Positions 48,029 to 56,419 of a stretch of 64,000 nucleotides of DNA are shown one piece after another; the first letter of the stretch is position 1, and each line of letters starts with the position of its first letter. The notes under the pieces were generated by a model, which was not told the origin of the DNA, searched no databases, and saw nothing but the letters and a program-made list of their open reading frames with translations. The position numbers and the translations under genes were made by a program. This stretch comes from CADEED01 sp963711635 (GTDB taxonomy: Bacteria; Pseudomonadota; Gammaproteobacteria; Steroidobacterales; Steroidobacteraceae), in assembly GCA_963711635.1 (NCBI GenBank), contig CAVQEZ010000024.1:1-64000 (forward strand). The letters are read 5' to 3'.

Positions 48029-49078
48029 GTGGGCGCGGGCGCAATCATCGGCTGGTTCGAGGAGATCGGTCTGGGCGATCGCCCCGAGGTGGGCGGCAAG
48101 GGCGGCAGCCTGGGAGAGCTCACGCGCGCCGGCATCGCCGTGCCGCCCGGTTTCGTGGTCAGGACGCGGGCCTTCGAGCAATTCCTCGCGAATCTCGAGC
48201 GCGAAGACCCGGTGCGCTCACGCGTGTCGGCACTCCCGGCGGACGATCTCGAGGCCATTGGCGCCTGCGCGGCGGCGCTGCGCAAGCGCATCGGCGAAGC
48301 CTCGCTGCCGGATGCGCTGGTCGGCGAAATCACGGCTGCCTATGAGAGCTTGCGCACGCGCTCAGGTCATGCCGATGTCGCCGTGCGCTCCTCGGCCACC
48401 ACCGAGGACGCCAGCGACGCCAGCTTCGCCGGACTGCAGGACACATTTCTCTGGGTCGGTGACAACGCACACATGCTCGATCGCGTGCGCGCCTGCTGGG
48501 CCAGCCTGTACTCGGTGGAATCGATCAGCTATCGGCGGCATCGCGGTATTGCCGAACGCGACGTCGCCATGGCCGTGGTCGTGCAATCGATGGTGGCTTC
48601 CCGCTCGGCGGGCGTCATGTTCACACGCAGCCCGCTGACCGGAGACAGGTCGGTGGTGAGCATCGAGGGCGCGTGGGGGCTGGGCTCGGCGGTGGTGGCC
48701 GGCGAAGTGACGCCGGACCGCTGGGTGATGGGAAAGATCACCGGCGAGATCACCGTGCGCGAAATATCCGACAAACACATCGAGCATCGGCGCGCCCGAA
48801 CTGGTGGCGTCGAGGCCAGCGCAGTGCCGGAAGACAGGCGGCGCATTGCCTGCCTCAGCGACGCCGAGCTCGAACAGCTGCGCCAGGTGGCGCGCCAGGT
48901 GGAACGCCACTACGGCTGTGCACAGGACATCGAGTGGGCGATCGATTCGCGTGGCGATCTGCTGCTGCTGCAGAGCCGGCCTGAAACAGTGTGGTCGTCG
49001 AAGGAGATCGCACCCGCGGCGCGCGCCGTGGAAGATCCGCTTTTCCATGTGATGTCGATCTTTGGAGGCCGCCGATGA
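48029..49078 (+). CDS. PEP-synthase ATP-binding subunit (phenylphosphate-synthase PpsB-like)
   Basis: 349 aa from a GTG at 48029, four bases after the cupin stop. It is the N-terminal PEP/pyruvate-dikinase ATP-grasp domain alone: EVGGKGGSLGELTRAGIAVP, ADVAVRSSATTEDASDASFA, GLQDTFLWVGD, RSAGVMFTRSP, EGAWGLGSAVVAGEVTPDRW and DIEWAIDSRGDLLLLQSRPE. It lacks the swivel and barrel domains, which are on the 45623 protein or absent. It should transfer the beta-phosphate of ATP to His565 of the partner. Overlaps the biotin carrier gene by ATGA. Confidence 0.86.
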   Translation: MGAGAIIGWFEEIGLGDRPEVGGKGGSLGELTRAGIAVPPGFVVRTRAFEQFLANLEREDPVRSRVSALPADDLEAIGACAAALRKRIGEASLPDALVGEITAAYESLRTRSGHADVAVRSSATTEDASDASFAGLQDTFLWVGDNAHMLDRVRACWASLYSVESISYRRHRGIAERDVAMAVVVQSMVASRSAGVMFTRSPLTGDRSVVSIEGAWGLGSAVVAGEVTPDRWVMGKITGEITVREISDKHIEHRRARTGGVEASAVPEDRRRIACLSDAELEQLRQVARQVERHYGCAQDIEWAIDSRGDLLLLQSRPETVWSSKEIAPAARAVEDPLFHVMSIFGGRR

Positions 49079-49551
49079 CGCTCACTGCCCGCGACATCGC
49101 CGAGATCACCAAGCTGCTCGAAGATTCGAGTTTCGACGAGCTGGAGCTCGAGATCGACGGGCTCAAGGTTCACCTGAAGCGTGGCGGTGCACCGCCCGCG
49201 CGGGAAAATGGGGACAGTCCCCGTTTGCTGGCAAAAGGGGACGGACCTCGGGAGTCAAGCAACGAAGCGCCTGCGGTCCGCACCCTGGCGCGCGATCCTC
49301 ACCTGGTCGAGGTGCGCGCGCCTTTGTTAGGCACTTTTTATCGTGCGCCCAAGCCGGGCGCGCCACCGTTCGTCGAGGTGGGCGCGAGCGTGGAGCCCGA
49401 TACCATCATCGGCATCATCGAAGTCATGAAACTGATGAACACGGTGCGCGCGGGCACGCGCGGCCGGGTGCGCGAGATCCGCGCGCGCGACGGCAACCTG
49501 GTGGAATACGGCGAAGCATTGCTGCTGCTCGATCCGCGGGAGGCGGCTTGA
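49075..49551 (+). CDS. Biotin carboxyl carrier protein
   Basis: 158 aa, ATG at 49075. Residues 1-37: the helical N-terminal segment (ITKLLEDSSFDELELEIDGL). Residues 80-155: biotinyl domain with EVMKLMN, biotinylated Lys119. The linker (residues 45-65) is encoded by a GGGGACAGTCCCC-type palindromic repeat, which is unusual. It carries CO2 between the biotin carboxylase (49548) and the carboxyltransferase (50914). Confidence 0.9.
   Translation: MTLTARDIAEITKLLEDSSFDELELEIDGLKVHLKRGGAPPARENGDSPRLLAKGDGPRESSNEAPAVRTLARDPHLVEVRAPLLGTFYRAPKPGAPPFVEVGASVEPDTIIGIIEVMKLMNTVRAGTRGRVREIRARDGNLVEYGEALLLLDPREAA
49210..49249. repeat. REP-like palindrome inside the biotin carrier gene
   Basis: ggggacagtcccc at 49210-49222 is followed by ggggacggacctc at 49237-49249. 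The palindrome type is familiar as an intergenic repeat in proteobacteria; here it is in frame in the linker region (encoding NGDSPRLLAKGDGPRE). Confidence 0.6.
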
Positions 49552-50921
49552 GCATCCGGCGCGTGCTCATCGCGAACCGCGGCGAGATCGCGGTGCGCAT
49601 CGCGCGCACCTGCGCGCGTCTCGGCATCGAAAGCGTGCTCGCCGCCTCCGAGGCCGATCGCGATTCGTTGCCGGCGCGCCTGGTCACGCGCGCGATATGC
49701 ATCGGCCCCGCGCATCCCACCGCCAGCTACCTCAAGCCCGAACTGCTGGTGCAGGCGGCCCTGGGCACGGGTTGTGACGCCGTCCATCCGGGATATGGTT
49801 TTCTCTCCGAGCGCGCCGCGTTCGCGCGCCTGTGCGAACAGCATGGCCTGACATTCATCGGTCCGACCGCGGGCCAGCTCGCGGCGGCGGGCGACAAGCT
49901 CGCGGCGCGCGCGCTGGCCGTGGACGTCGGGGTTCCGGTGGCGCCGGGTGGTGAGGCGCCATCGCTCGAATCAGCGCGCGAGCTGGCCCGGCGCATCGGA
50001 ACACCGCTGCTGGTCAAGGCCGCCGGCGGTGGTGGCGGCCGCGGCATGAAGCTGGTCGAGCGCGGCGAGGATCTCGAGTCGGCCCTCGCGGTGGCCGCGG
50101 CCGAGGCCGGCGCGGCCTTCGGCGATGCACGCGTATACCTCGAGCGATTCGTCAGCCGTGCGCGGCACGTCGAGGTGCAGGTGCTCGGCGACGGCGCCGG
50201 AAATGTGGTGCACCTGGGAGAGCGCGACTGCTCCGTGCAGCGCCGCTACCAGAAACTCATCGAAGAGACGCCGGCACCGGCCCTGTCCGCGGAATTCCGC
50301 ACGCGCCTGCACGAGGCGGCGCTGCGCTTCGCGGCGCGGCTGAAATATCGCGGCGCGGGCACCGTGGAATTCCTGGTGGACGTGGCGCGCGGCGAATTCT
50401 TCTTCCTCGAGATGAATGCCCGCATCCAGGTGGAACATCCGGTCACCGAGGTGGTGAGCGGCATCGACATCGTCGAAGCGCAGATTGCCATCGCCGGCGG
50501 CGGCGGGCTGCGCCTGGCGCGCGGCGAATCCTGGCGCGAAGGTTGTGCCATCGAATGCCGCGTGAACGCCGAAGACCCGGCGCGCGATTTCGCGCCCAGC
50601 CCGGGAACCATCAGGCTGGCGCGCTGGCCCGAGGGCGAGGGCATTCGCGTCGACACCCACATCGAATCGGGGGCGCGCGTGCCGCCCTTCTACGATTCGC
50701 TGCTCGGCAAGATCATTGCGCACGGGCGCGACCGTTCCCAGGCGCTGGCGCGGCTGCGCGCGGCCGTCGCAGTGACGCGCATCGAGGGCGTGGCGAACAA
50801 TCTGGGGCTGCACGCCGAAGTTCTGGCCGACCCGGAGTTCGTCTCCGGCGGCGTGGACACTAACTACCTGGCGCGCCTGCTGGACCGTCGGCAGGTGCGC
50901 GCGGCGGCCGTCCATGGCTGA
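49548..50921 (+). CDS. Biotin carboxylase subunit
   Basis: 457 aa from a TTG at 49548 overlapping the carrier stop. Biotin carboxylase signatures: RVLIANRGEIAVRIARTCAR, VHPGYGFLSERAAFARLCEQ, LVKAAGGGGGRGMKLVERGE (ATP-binding loop), HVEVQVLGDGAGNVVHLGER, DCSVQRRYQKLIEETPAPAL and FLEMNARIQVEHPVTEVVSG. Length matches AccC-type enzymes. It carboxylates biotin on the carrier protein using ATP and bicarbonate. Overlaps the next gene by eight bases. Confidence 0.94.
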   Translation: MSIRRVLIANRGEIAVRIARTCARLGIESVLAASEADRDSLPARLVTRAICIGPAHPTASYLKPELLVQAALGTGCDAVHPGYGFLSERAAFARLCEQHGLTFIGPTAGQLAAAGDKLAARALAVDVGVPVAPGGEAPSLESARELARRIGTPLLVKAAGGGGGRGMKLVERGEDLESALAVAAAEAGAAFGDARVYLERFVSRARHVEVQVLGDGAGNVVHLGERDCSVQRRYQKLIEETPAPALSAEFRTRLHEAALRFAARLKYRGAGTVEFLVDVARGEFFFLEMNARIQVEHPVTEVVSGIDIVEAQIAIAGGGGLRLARGESWREGCAIECRVNAEDPARDFAPSPGTIRLARWPEGEGIRVDTHIESGARVPPFYDSLLGKIIAHGRDRSQALARLRAAVAVTRIEGVANNLGLHAEVLADPEFVSGGVDTNYLARLLDRRQVRAAAVHG

Positions 50922-52401
50922 GATCCGCCTGGTCGAAACCTCGTTGCGCGACGGCAATCAATGCCTGTGGGGCGCCGTGGGCATCGACACCGCCAAGACG
51001 CTGAGCATTGCGCCCGTCATGGACCGTGTCGGCTTCAAGGCCATCGACTTCACGACCTCCACGCACATGGGTGTGGCGGTGCGTTTCAAGCGCGAATGCC
51101 CCTGGGAGCGCATCCGGCTCATGGCGGCGGCGACTCCCAACACGCCGCTGCAATTCATGGGCACGGGCTTCAGGTTCATTTCCTGGGAGACGGCCAGCGA
51201 GGAGTTCATGTCGCTGGCGTACCGCGTGCTGGCGCGCCACGGCATCCGGCGCTTCTGCCTGGCCGATCCGATGAACGATGCCGCGGCCAATGTCGCCAAC
51301 GCCCGGCTGGTCAAGGCCGCGGGCGGCGAGTTCGTGATCGCCGCGCTGGTCTTTACCTTGAGTCCCATTCACGACGATGCGCACTACGCCGCGGCCGCGC
51401 GTACCCTGGCCGCGAGCCCCGACATCGATGCGCTGTACATCAAGGATCCGGGCGGATTGCTGTCGCAGAAGCGTGCCGCCACGCTGATACCCGCTATCGT
51501 CACTGCCATCCGTGAAACCGGTGGCGACAAGGCGCTCGAGCTGCACTCGCACAACACCATCGGGCTGGCCGAACAAACCTATGTGGACGCGCCCGACCTC
51601 GGCGTGAGCGCATTGCAGTGCGCCTCGGGTGCCGCCGCCGACGGCATCTCCAACCCGCCCGTCGAACGCATCGTGGCCAATCTGCGCACGCTCGGTCACA
51701 GCGTGACGGTGGACGACGATGCGCTGGCCGCGGTGTCCAACTACTTCACGCAGCTGGCCGAGGCGGAAGGCCTTCCGGTCGGGCGCCCGCAGGGCTTCGA
51801 CGCCGCCTACCTGCGCCACCAGCTGCCGGGCGGCACCGTCGGCACCATGCGGCGGCATCTGGCCGAGAGCCGTATCTCGCACCTGGAAGGCGCGGTGCTG
51901 GAGGAACTGGACCGCGTGCGCCAGGAGCTGGGCTGGCCCATCGTCATGACGCCGTTCGCACAGATGGTGATCACGCAGGCCGTCATGAACGTCACGGGCG
52001 GGCGCTACAACACCGTGCCCGACGAGGTGATCCGCTACGCGCTAGGCCGCTTCGGCAAGCCGAATGTGCCCATCGACCCGGACGTCATGCGGCGCATCGA
52101 GTCGCTGCCGCGTACGCGCGAGTTGCGTGCCGAAGCGCCGATGGCGGAGCTGAGCGAGCTGCGCCGGCGACTCGGCTGCGCAAATGATGAAGAATTCCTG
52201 CTCCGTGCCACGATGCCGGGTGGGCTGGTGGACGCCATGTACGCCGCCGGACCCGCTGCGCGGCACTACGATCCGTCGACCAAGCCCGTGCTGGAGCTGC
52301 TGTACCGACTGCTTGCGCAGCGCGATCTCGCGCAGATCGAATTGCAGAAGCCGGGATTCCGGCTGGCGCTGCGTCGCGTGGCGCAGCAGGTGAACGCGTG
52401 A
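50914..52401 (+). CDS. Divergent carboxyltransferase (pyruvate carboxylase B / oxaloacetate decarboxylase alpha type)
   Basis: 495 aa, ATG at 50914. TIM barrel with metal ligands: Asp13 in SLRDGNQ, Lys177 in YIKDPGGLL, His211 and His213 in LELHSHN. The usual WGGATFD acceptor segment is replaced by FTTSTHMGVAVRFKRECPWE, and there is no fused biotinyl domain. The post-barrel helical domain is present (VGTMRRHLAESRISHLEGAV). It should transfer CO2 from biotin to an acceptor other than pyruvate; given the neighbours, a ketone, enol or aromatic is likely. Acceptor inferred only. Confidence 0.85.
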   Translation: MAEIRLVETSLRDGNQCLWGAVGIDTAKTLSIAPVMDRVGFKAIDFTTSTHMGVAVRFKRECPWERIRLMAAATPNTPLQFMGTGFRFISWETASEEFMSLAYRVLARHGIRRFCLADPMNDAAANVANARLVKAAGGEFVIAALVFTLSPIHDDAHYAAAARTLAASPDIDALYIKDPGGLLSQKRAATLIPAIVTAIRETGGDKALELHSHNTIGLAEQTYVDAPDLGVSALQCASGAAADGISNPPVERIVANLRTLGHSVTVDDDALAAVSNYFTQLAEAEGLPVGRPQGFDAAYLRHQLPGGTVGTMRRHLAESRISHLEGAVLEELDRVRQELGWPIVMTPFAQMVITQAVMNVTGGRYNTVPDEVIRYALGRFGKPNVPIDPDVMRRIESLPRTRELRAEAPMAELSELRRRLGCANDEEFLLRATMPGGLVDAMYAAGPAARHYDPSTKPVLELLYRLLAQRDLAQIELQKPGFRLALRRVAQQVNA

Positions 52402-53246
52402 AGCGTGCGCGAGCGGCGCGCGCAAGGCCATTTCCGAAACTCGCCGGCTTCATGTTCGACGTGGACGGCACGCTGCTGCTCAGCGACCGCGCGCTGGCCG
52501 GATACGAATTGTTGCCCGGGGCGGCCGAGACCTTGCAGGCGCTGGCGGCGCGCTCCGTGCCCTACGTGCTGCTGACCAACGGCAGCGCCTATCCACCGCC
52601 CGAGCAGGCCGCGAAGCTGCGCAGTCTCGGGCTGCCGGTGTCGGACGAACAGATGATCACGCCGTCGAGCGTCGCGGCCGGGCTCATGGTGCGCAACGCG
52701 GTGCAGCGCGTGCTGGTGCTCGGTTCCGAGGGCGTGGGTTTCGCGCTGCGCGCCGCGGGCATCGAAACGCGCACCGTGAGCGATGCGGCGCCGACCGACG
52801 TCGACGCGGTCTACGTAGGCTGGCATCCGGACTGCGGCATGAAGGACATCGAGGCCGCATGCAATGCGATTTTAGCGGGCGCGAAACTCTACGTGGCCTC
52901 GGACGTGCCTTTCTTCGCCTCGCGCCACGGCCGGACCATCGGTTACAGCTTCGCCATTACCGGGGCCATCCGGCGCGTCACGCGCGCACCGATGGTCCTC
53001 ACCGGCAAGCCCTCGCGCCACGCGATGAAGTTCGTGGCGCAGCGTCTCGGCGTGCCGGTGAGCCGCGTGGGAGTCATCGGCGACGATCCCGTCGTGGAGA
53101 TGTCCATGGCACGCCGCTTTGGCGCCGCCGCGTTCGGGGTCACTACGGGCGTGACCTCGGCCGCGGACTGGCGTCGCCAGCCGCTGTCGCGCCGGCCGCA
53201 TCGCGTGCTCACCGACCTGCGCGATCTGCTCGAGCTGCTGCCGTAA
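52398..53246 (+). CDS. HAD-IIA family phosphatase (NagD / p-nitrophenylphosphatase-like)
   Basis: 282 aa from a GTG at 52398 overlapping the previous stop. HAD motifs: FMFDVDGTLLLSDRALAG (nucleophile Asp), VLLTNGSAYPP (motif II Thr/Asn), TGKPSRHAMKFVAQRLG (motif III Lys), RVGVIGDDPVVEMSMARRFG (motif IV Asp-Asp). The C2 cap typical of NagD/phosphoglycolate phosphatases lies in between. Last gene of the carboxylase operon; it could dephosphorylate the phosphorylated intermediate, which is an inference. Confidence 0.88.
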   Translation: MKRARAARARPFPKLAGFMFDVDGTLLLSDRALAGYELLPGAAETLQALAARSVPYVLLTNGSAYPPPEQAAKLRSLGLPVSDEQMITPSSVAAGLMVRNAVQRVLVLGSEGVGFALRAAGIETRTVSDAAPTDVDAVYVGWHPDCGMKDIEAACNAILAGAKLYVASDVPFFASRHGRTIGYSFAITGAIRRVTRAPMVLTGKPSRHAMKFVAQRLGVPVSRVGVIGDDPVVEMSMARRFGAAAFGVTTGVTSAADWRRQPLSRRPHRVLTDLRDLLELLP

Positions 53247-53308
53247 GTCGCAGGAATTGTCGACGCCGTCGCAGCTGACCATGTCGTGGGTCGTGATAGC
53301 GTCGCCGC

Positions 53309-54316
53309 ATGAAAATTGCGGTGTTGTTCGGCGGAACCAGCGAGGAGCGCGATGTTTCCATCGCCAGTGCGGCGCAGATCATTCCGGTACTGCGCGGTCT
53401 GGGCCATGAAGTCATCGCGGTGGACACGGCCGCAGGCCGGCTGGCAGGCCCCGCCGAGCGCAAACTACTCGAAAGTCGCGTCGCACCCGCGCCGCCTTCG
53501 GACCAGAGCATGGCCACGCTGCGCAGCGGTGCGCTGACGAACCCGGCCACGGCCATCGATCCTCGCGAGATCGACGTGGTTTTCCTGGCGCTGCATGGCG
53601 GCGCCGGCGAGGACGGTCGCATCCAGGCCATGCTGGATCTCGCCGGGCTGAAGTACACCGGCAGCAATCACATCGCCAGCGCGGCGGCCATGGACAAGGA
53701 TCTGTCGAAGCGCCTTTTCCGCGCCGCCGGTGTGCCCACGGCCGACTGGCTCATGGCGCCGGCCAGCGCCGATGAAGTCACGCGCACACTGGGTCTGCCG
53801 GTGGTGGTGAAGCCCAACAAGCAGGGCTCGACCGTGGGGCTCACCGTCGTGCGCGAGGCGGCAAAGATCGGCGCGGCCGTGCAGCTCGCGCATCGCTACG
53901 ACGACGAGGTCATGCTCGAGAAATTCATCGCCGGACGGGAATTCACCGTGGGCATCCTGGATGGCCAGGCGCTGCCGGTGGGCGAGATCATCGCGCCCGG
54001 CGAAGTCTTCGATTACCAGTCCAAGTACCAGGTGGGCGGGGCGCGCGAGGTGTTTCCGGCCGACATCCCGGCCGAGGAGGCCGCGACCCTGCAGAAATAC
54101 GCGCTGGCCGCGCACCGGGCGCTCAAGCTCGGCGCCTACAGCCGCGTGGATTTCCGGCGTGACGCGGCGGGCGGCTTCTGGTGCCTGGAGGCCAATTCGC
54201 TGCCCGGCATGACAGCCACCAGCCTGCTGCCGCAGGCGGCGCGGGCCGCGGGGATCGACTTCGCGACCCTGCTGGCCAGGATTTGCGCCGGCGCCGTGGG
54301 CGGCAGCCATATATAA
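53309..54316 (+). CDS. ddl: D-alanine-D-alanine ligase family protein
   Basis: 335 aa, ATG at 53309. ATP-grasp ligase: KIAVLFGGTSEERDVSIASA, VVFLALHGGAGEDGRIQAML, MDKDLSKRLFRAAGVPTADW, LPVVVKPNKQGSTVGLTVVR and LEANSLPGMTATSLLPQAAR. It normally joins two D-Ala for peptidoglycan. The gene follows the carboxylase operon by 62 bases and is not within a mur cluster, so it may be a second ligase copy. Confidence 0.9.
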   Translation: MKIAVLFGGTSEERDVSIASAAQIIPVLRGLGHEVIAVDTAAGRLAGPAERKLLESRVAPAPPSDQSMATLRSGALTNPATAIDPREIDVVFLALHGGAGEDGRIQAMLDLAGLKYTGSNHIASAAAMDKDLSKRLFRAAGVPTADWLMAPASADEVTRTLGLPVVVKPNKQGSTVGLTVVREAAKIGAAVQLAHRYDDEVMLEKFIAGREFTVGILDGQALPVGEIIAPGEVFDYQSKYQVGGAREVFPADIPAEEAATLQKYALAAHRALKLGAYSRVDFRRDAAGGFWCLEANSLPGMTATSLLPQAARAAGIDFATLLARICAGAVGGSHI

Positions 54317-54400
54317 GAGTGGCCGGCTTTACATAAGCCGTTGATTCGAAAGGGATGGCGTCCCGACCGATTCCCCACTTTCGCCACCCGGCACCAAGGC

Positions 54401-54429
54401 TTGCGGGGCAGGGGTGTGCTGCATATACT
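54401..54429 (+). promoter_or_regulatory. Sigma-70 promoter of the ribosomal protein operon
   Basis: ttgcgg at 54401-54406 and tatact at 54424-54429 are separated by exactly 17 bases. It is followed by a leader of about 215 nt before rplC. Confidence 0.8.
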
Positions 54430-54650
54430 GCGCGCCCTTTCGCCGGGGTCCTACGTCAAACGTCTGGTCCCAAGCGATTGATTTCCAGCGAATTCGGGCG
54501 AGGTTGGGTGAGCTTTCGGCTCCTTTGACCCAAGACCACTCGAGCATCGCGGGCACGTTCGTGCACCGCGTTCTCTTTGGTTTACCTCTCCCGGCCTAGC
54601 TACTTGCTCGGTGCGCCAATCGAAGCGCATCGACGAACGAGAGGACAGTC
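54430..54650 (+). promoter_or_regulatory. Leader of the S10-spc operon
   Basis: The roughly 220 nt between the -10 box and rplC contain no gene. The length and position would suit an L4-type autoregulatory leader, but I cannot fold it reliably. The ribosome-binding site gagagga lies at about 54638-54644. Confidence 0.4.
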
Positions 54651-55364
54651 ATGAGCGTTGCTCTTATCGGCCGCAAGGCCGGCATGACTCGCATCTTCAC
54701 CGATGCGGGCGAGACGGTTCCGGTAACCGTCATCGAGGTGCTGCCGAATCGCATCACCCAGGTGAAATCCGTCGACAAGGACGGCTACCGCGCCATTCAG
54801 GTGTCGTTCGGCAAGAAGCGTCCGCAGCTGCTGTCGAAGGCCGCTGCCGGCCACTACGCGAAAGCGAATGTCGAGCCGGGCAAGTCGATGGTCGAGTTTC
54901 GCCTCACCGAGAAGGAAGGCACGGATCTCGCCGTCGGCAGCGAAATCAAGGCCACCATTTTCGAAGCCGGTTCCATCGTCGATGTCACGGGCACCACGAT
55001 CGGCAAGGGCTTCGCCGGCACGATGAAGCGTCACAACTTCGCCGGCCATCACGCCTCGCACGGCGTGTCCGTGTCGCACAGAACTCCAGGCTCGATCGGC
55101 CAGCGCCAGACTCCGGGCCGCGTGTTCCAGGGCAAGCGCATGTCCGGCCACATGGGTGTGGTTCGCCGCACGACGGAGAACCTCAAGATCGTGGAGATCG
55201 ACGTCGAGCGCAATCTGCTGCTGATCCGCGGTGCCGTGCCCGGTGCCGAGGGCGGCCAGGTCATCGTGCGTCCGTCGGTGAAGATGGCCGCTCAGAAGAA
55301 GCGCAAGAAGATCGCGCCCGCCAAACAGCAGGTTGCCAAGCCCGCAACCCCGGCCAAGAAATAA
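54651..55364 (+). CDS. rplC: Ribosomal protein L3
   Basis: 237 aa, ATG at 54651. SVALIGRKAGMTRIFTDAGE at the start and GTMKRHNFAGHHASHGVSVS with HRTPGSIGQRQTPGRVFQGK in the middle are the L3 fingerprint. The C-terminus has a Lys-rich extension (QKKRKKIAPAKQQVAKPATP). First gene of the operon; rpsJ, which normally precedes it, is absent. Confidence 0.98.
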   Translation: MSVALIGRKAGMTRIFTDAGETVPVTVIEVLPNRITQVKSVDKDGYRAIQVSFGKKRPQLLSKAAAGHYAKANVEPGKSMVEFRLTEKEGTDLAVGSEIKATIFEAGSIVDVTGTTIGKGFAGTMKRHNFAGHHASHGVSVSHRTPGSIGQRQTPGRVFQGKRMSGHMGVVRRTTENLKIVEIDVERNLLLIRGAVPGAEGGQVIVRPSVKMAAQKKRKKIAPAKQQVAKPATPAKK

Positions 55365-55376
55365 GCGGTGCCCCAG

Positions 55377-55982
55377 ATGAAACTCAAAGTTGCCAATGGC
55401 GGCGCCGAGCTCGCGGTTTCCGACGCGATCTTCGGCAAGGAATTCAACGAAGCGCTGGTGCACCAGGTGGTCACCGCGTATCGCAACGCCGGTCGTTCGG
55501 GCACCAAGGCCCAGCTGACCAAGGCGGAAGTGCGTGGCGGCGGCCGCAAGCCGCGTCCGCAGAAGGGCGGCGGCACGTCGCGCGCCGGCTCGATCCGTTC
55601 GCCGATCTGGGTGGGCGGTGGCCGTGCATTCGCCGCGAAGCCGCGCTCCTTCGAGCAGAAGGTCAACAAGAAGATGTATCGCGGCGCGATGCAGTCGATG
55701 CTCTCCGAGCTGGTGCGCCAGGATCGCCTGGTGGTGACCGATGCCTTCACCGTGAAGGCGCCGAAGACCAAGCTGGTGGCCGAGCAGCTGAAGAAGCTCA
55801 AGCTCGACCACGTGCTGATCCTGGTCGAAGGCATCGACGAGAAGCTGTTCCTCGCCGCGCGCAACCTCATGCACGTCGAAGTGCTGCCGGTTTCGCATGT
55901 CAATCCGCTTTCGCTGGCCAGCTACGACAAGGTGTTGATCACCTCGGCTGCCGTGAAACTCATCGAGGAGCGCCTGCAATGA
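55377..55982 (+). CDS. rplD: Ribosomal protein L4
   Basis: 201 aa from ATG 55377 (an in-frame GTG at 55368 would add three residues; the ATG fits other L4 starts). FGKEFNEALVHQVVTAYRNA, GGTSRAGSIRSPIWVGGGRA and KMYRGAMQSMLSELVRQDRL are diagnostic. Besides its structural role, L4 represses S10 operons in many Gammaproteobacteria. Confidence 0.97.
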   Translation: MKLKVANGGAELAVSDAIFGKEFNEALVHQVVTAYRNAGRSGTKAQLTKAEVRGGGRKPRPQKGGGTSRAGSIRSPIWVGGGRAFAAKPRSFEQKVNKKMYRGAMQSMLSELVRQDRLVVTDAFTVKAPKTKLVAEQLKKLKLDHVLILVEGIDEKLFLAARNLMHVEVLPVSHVNPLSLASYDKVLITSAAVKLIEERLQ

Positions 55983-56407
55983 GCGCCGCCAAGTCAGCCA
56001 AAACCGAGAAAACCGCCACCGCCGAAGTGGTCAGGGCGCCGAAGGCGGCCAAGGCCCCCAAGGCGAAGAAGGTCGTGGACATCAAGGATGCCCCGAAGAA
56101 GGTTGCGAGCACGGAAAAGCTCATCAACCTGCTGACCACGCCGCACATCACCGAAAAGACTTCGCTGGCCATGCAGAACGCGAATACCTATTCGTTCCGC
56201 GTGCTGCGCAACTCCAGCAAGCCCGAGATCAAGGCCGCCGTCGAGCTCATGTTCGGCGTGAAGGTGGCCAAGGTGAACGTGGTCAACGAAACCGGCAAGA
56301 CGCGCCGCTTCGGCAAGCTCCAGGGTCGCACCCAGGACATCAAGAAGGCCTACGTCCGGCTGGCCGAAGGCCAGACCATCGACTACGAAGCCAAGATCAA
56401 GGCCTGA
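55979..56407 (+). CDS. rplW: Ribosomal protein L23
   Basis: 142 aa, ATG 55979 overlapping the rplD stop. The core (LINLLTTPHITEKTSLAMQN to LAEGQTIDYEAKI) is the L23 fold. The first 45 residues are an Ala/Lys-rich extension absent from E. coli L23 (about 100 aa). Confidence 0.97.
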   Translation: MSAAKSAKTEKTATAEVVRAPKAAKAPKAKKVVDIKDAPKKVASTEKLINLLTTPHITEKTSLAMQNANTYSFRVLRNSSKPEIKAAVELMFGVKVAKVNVVNETGKTRRFGKLQGRTQDIKKAYVRLAEGQTIDYEAKIKA

Positions 56408-56419
56408 AGGTAGTTAGAC

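Noticed and set aside
54430..54650. A hidden rpsJ before rplC
   Set aside because: S10 needs about 310 bases; no frame in this stretch shows S10 sequence and all are interrupted.
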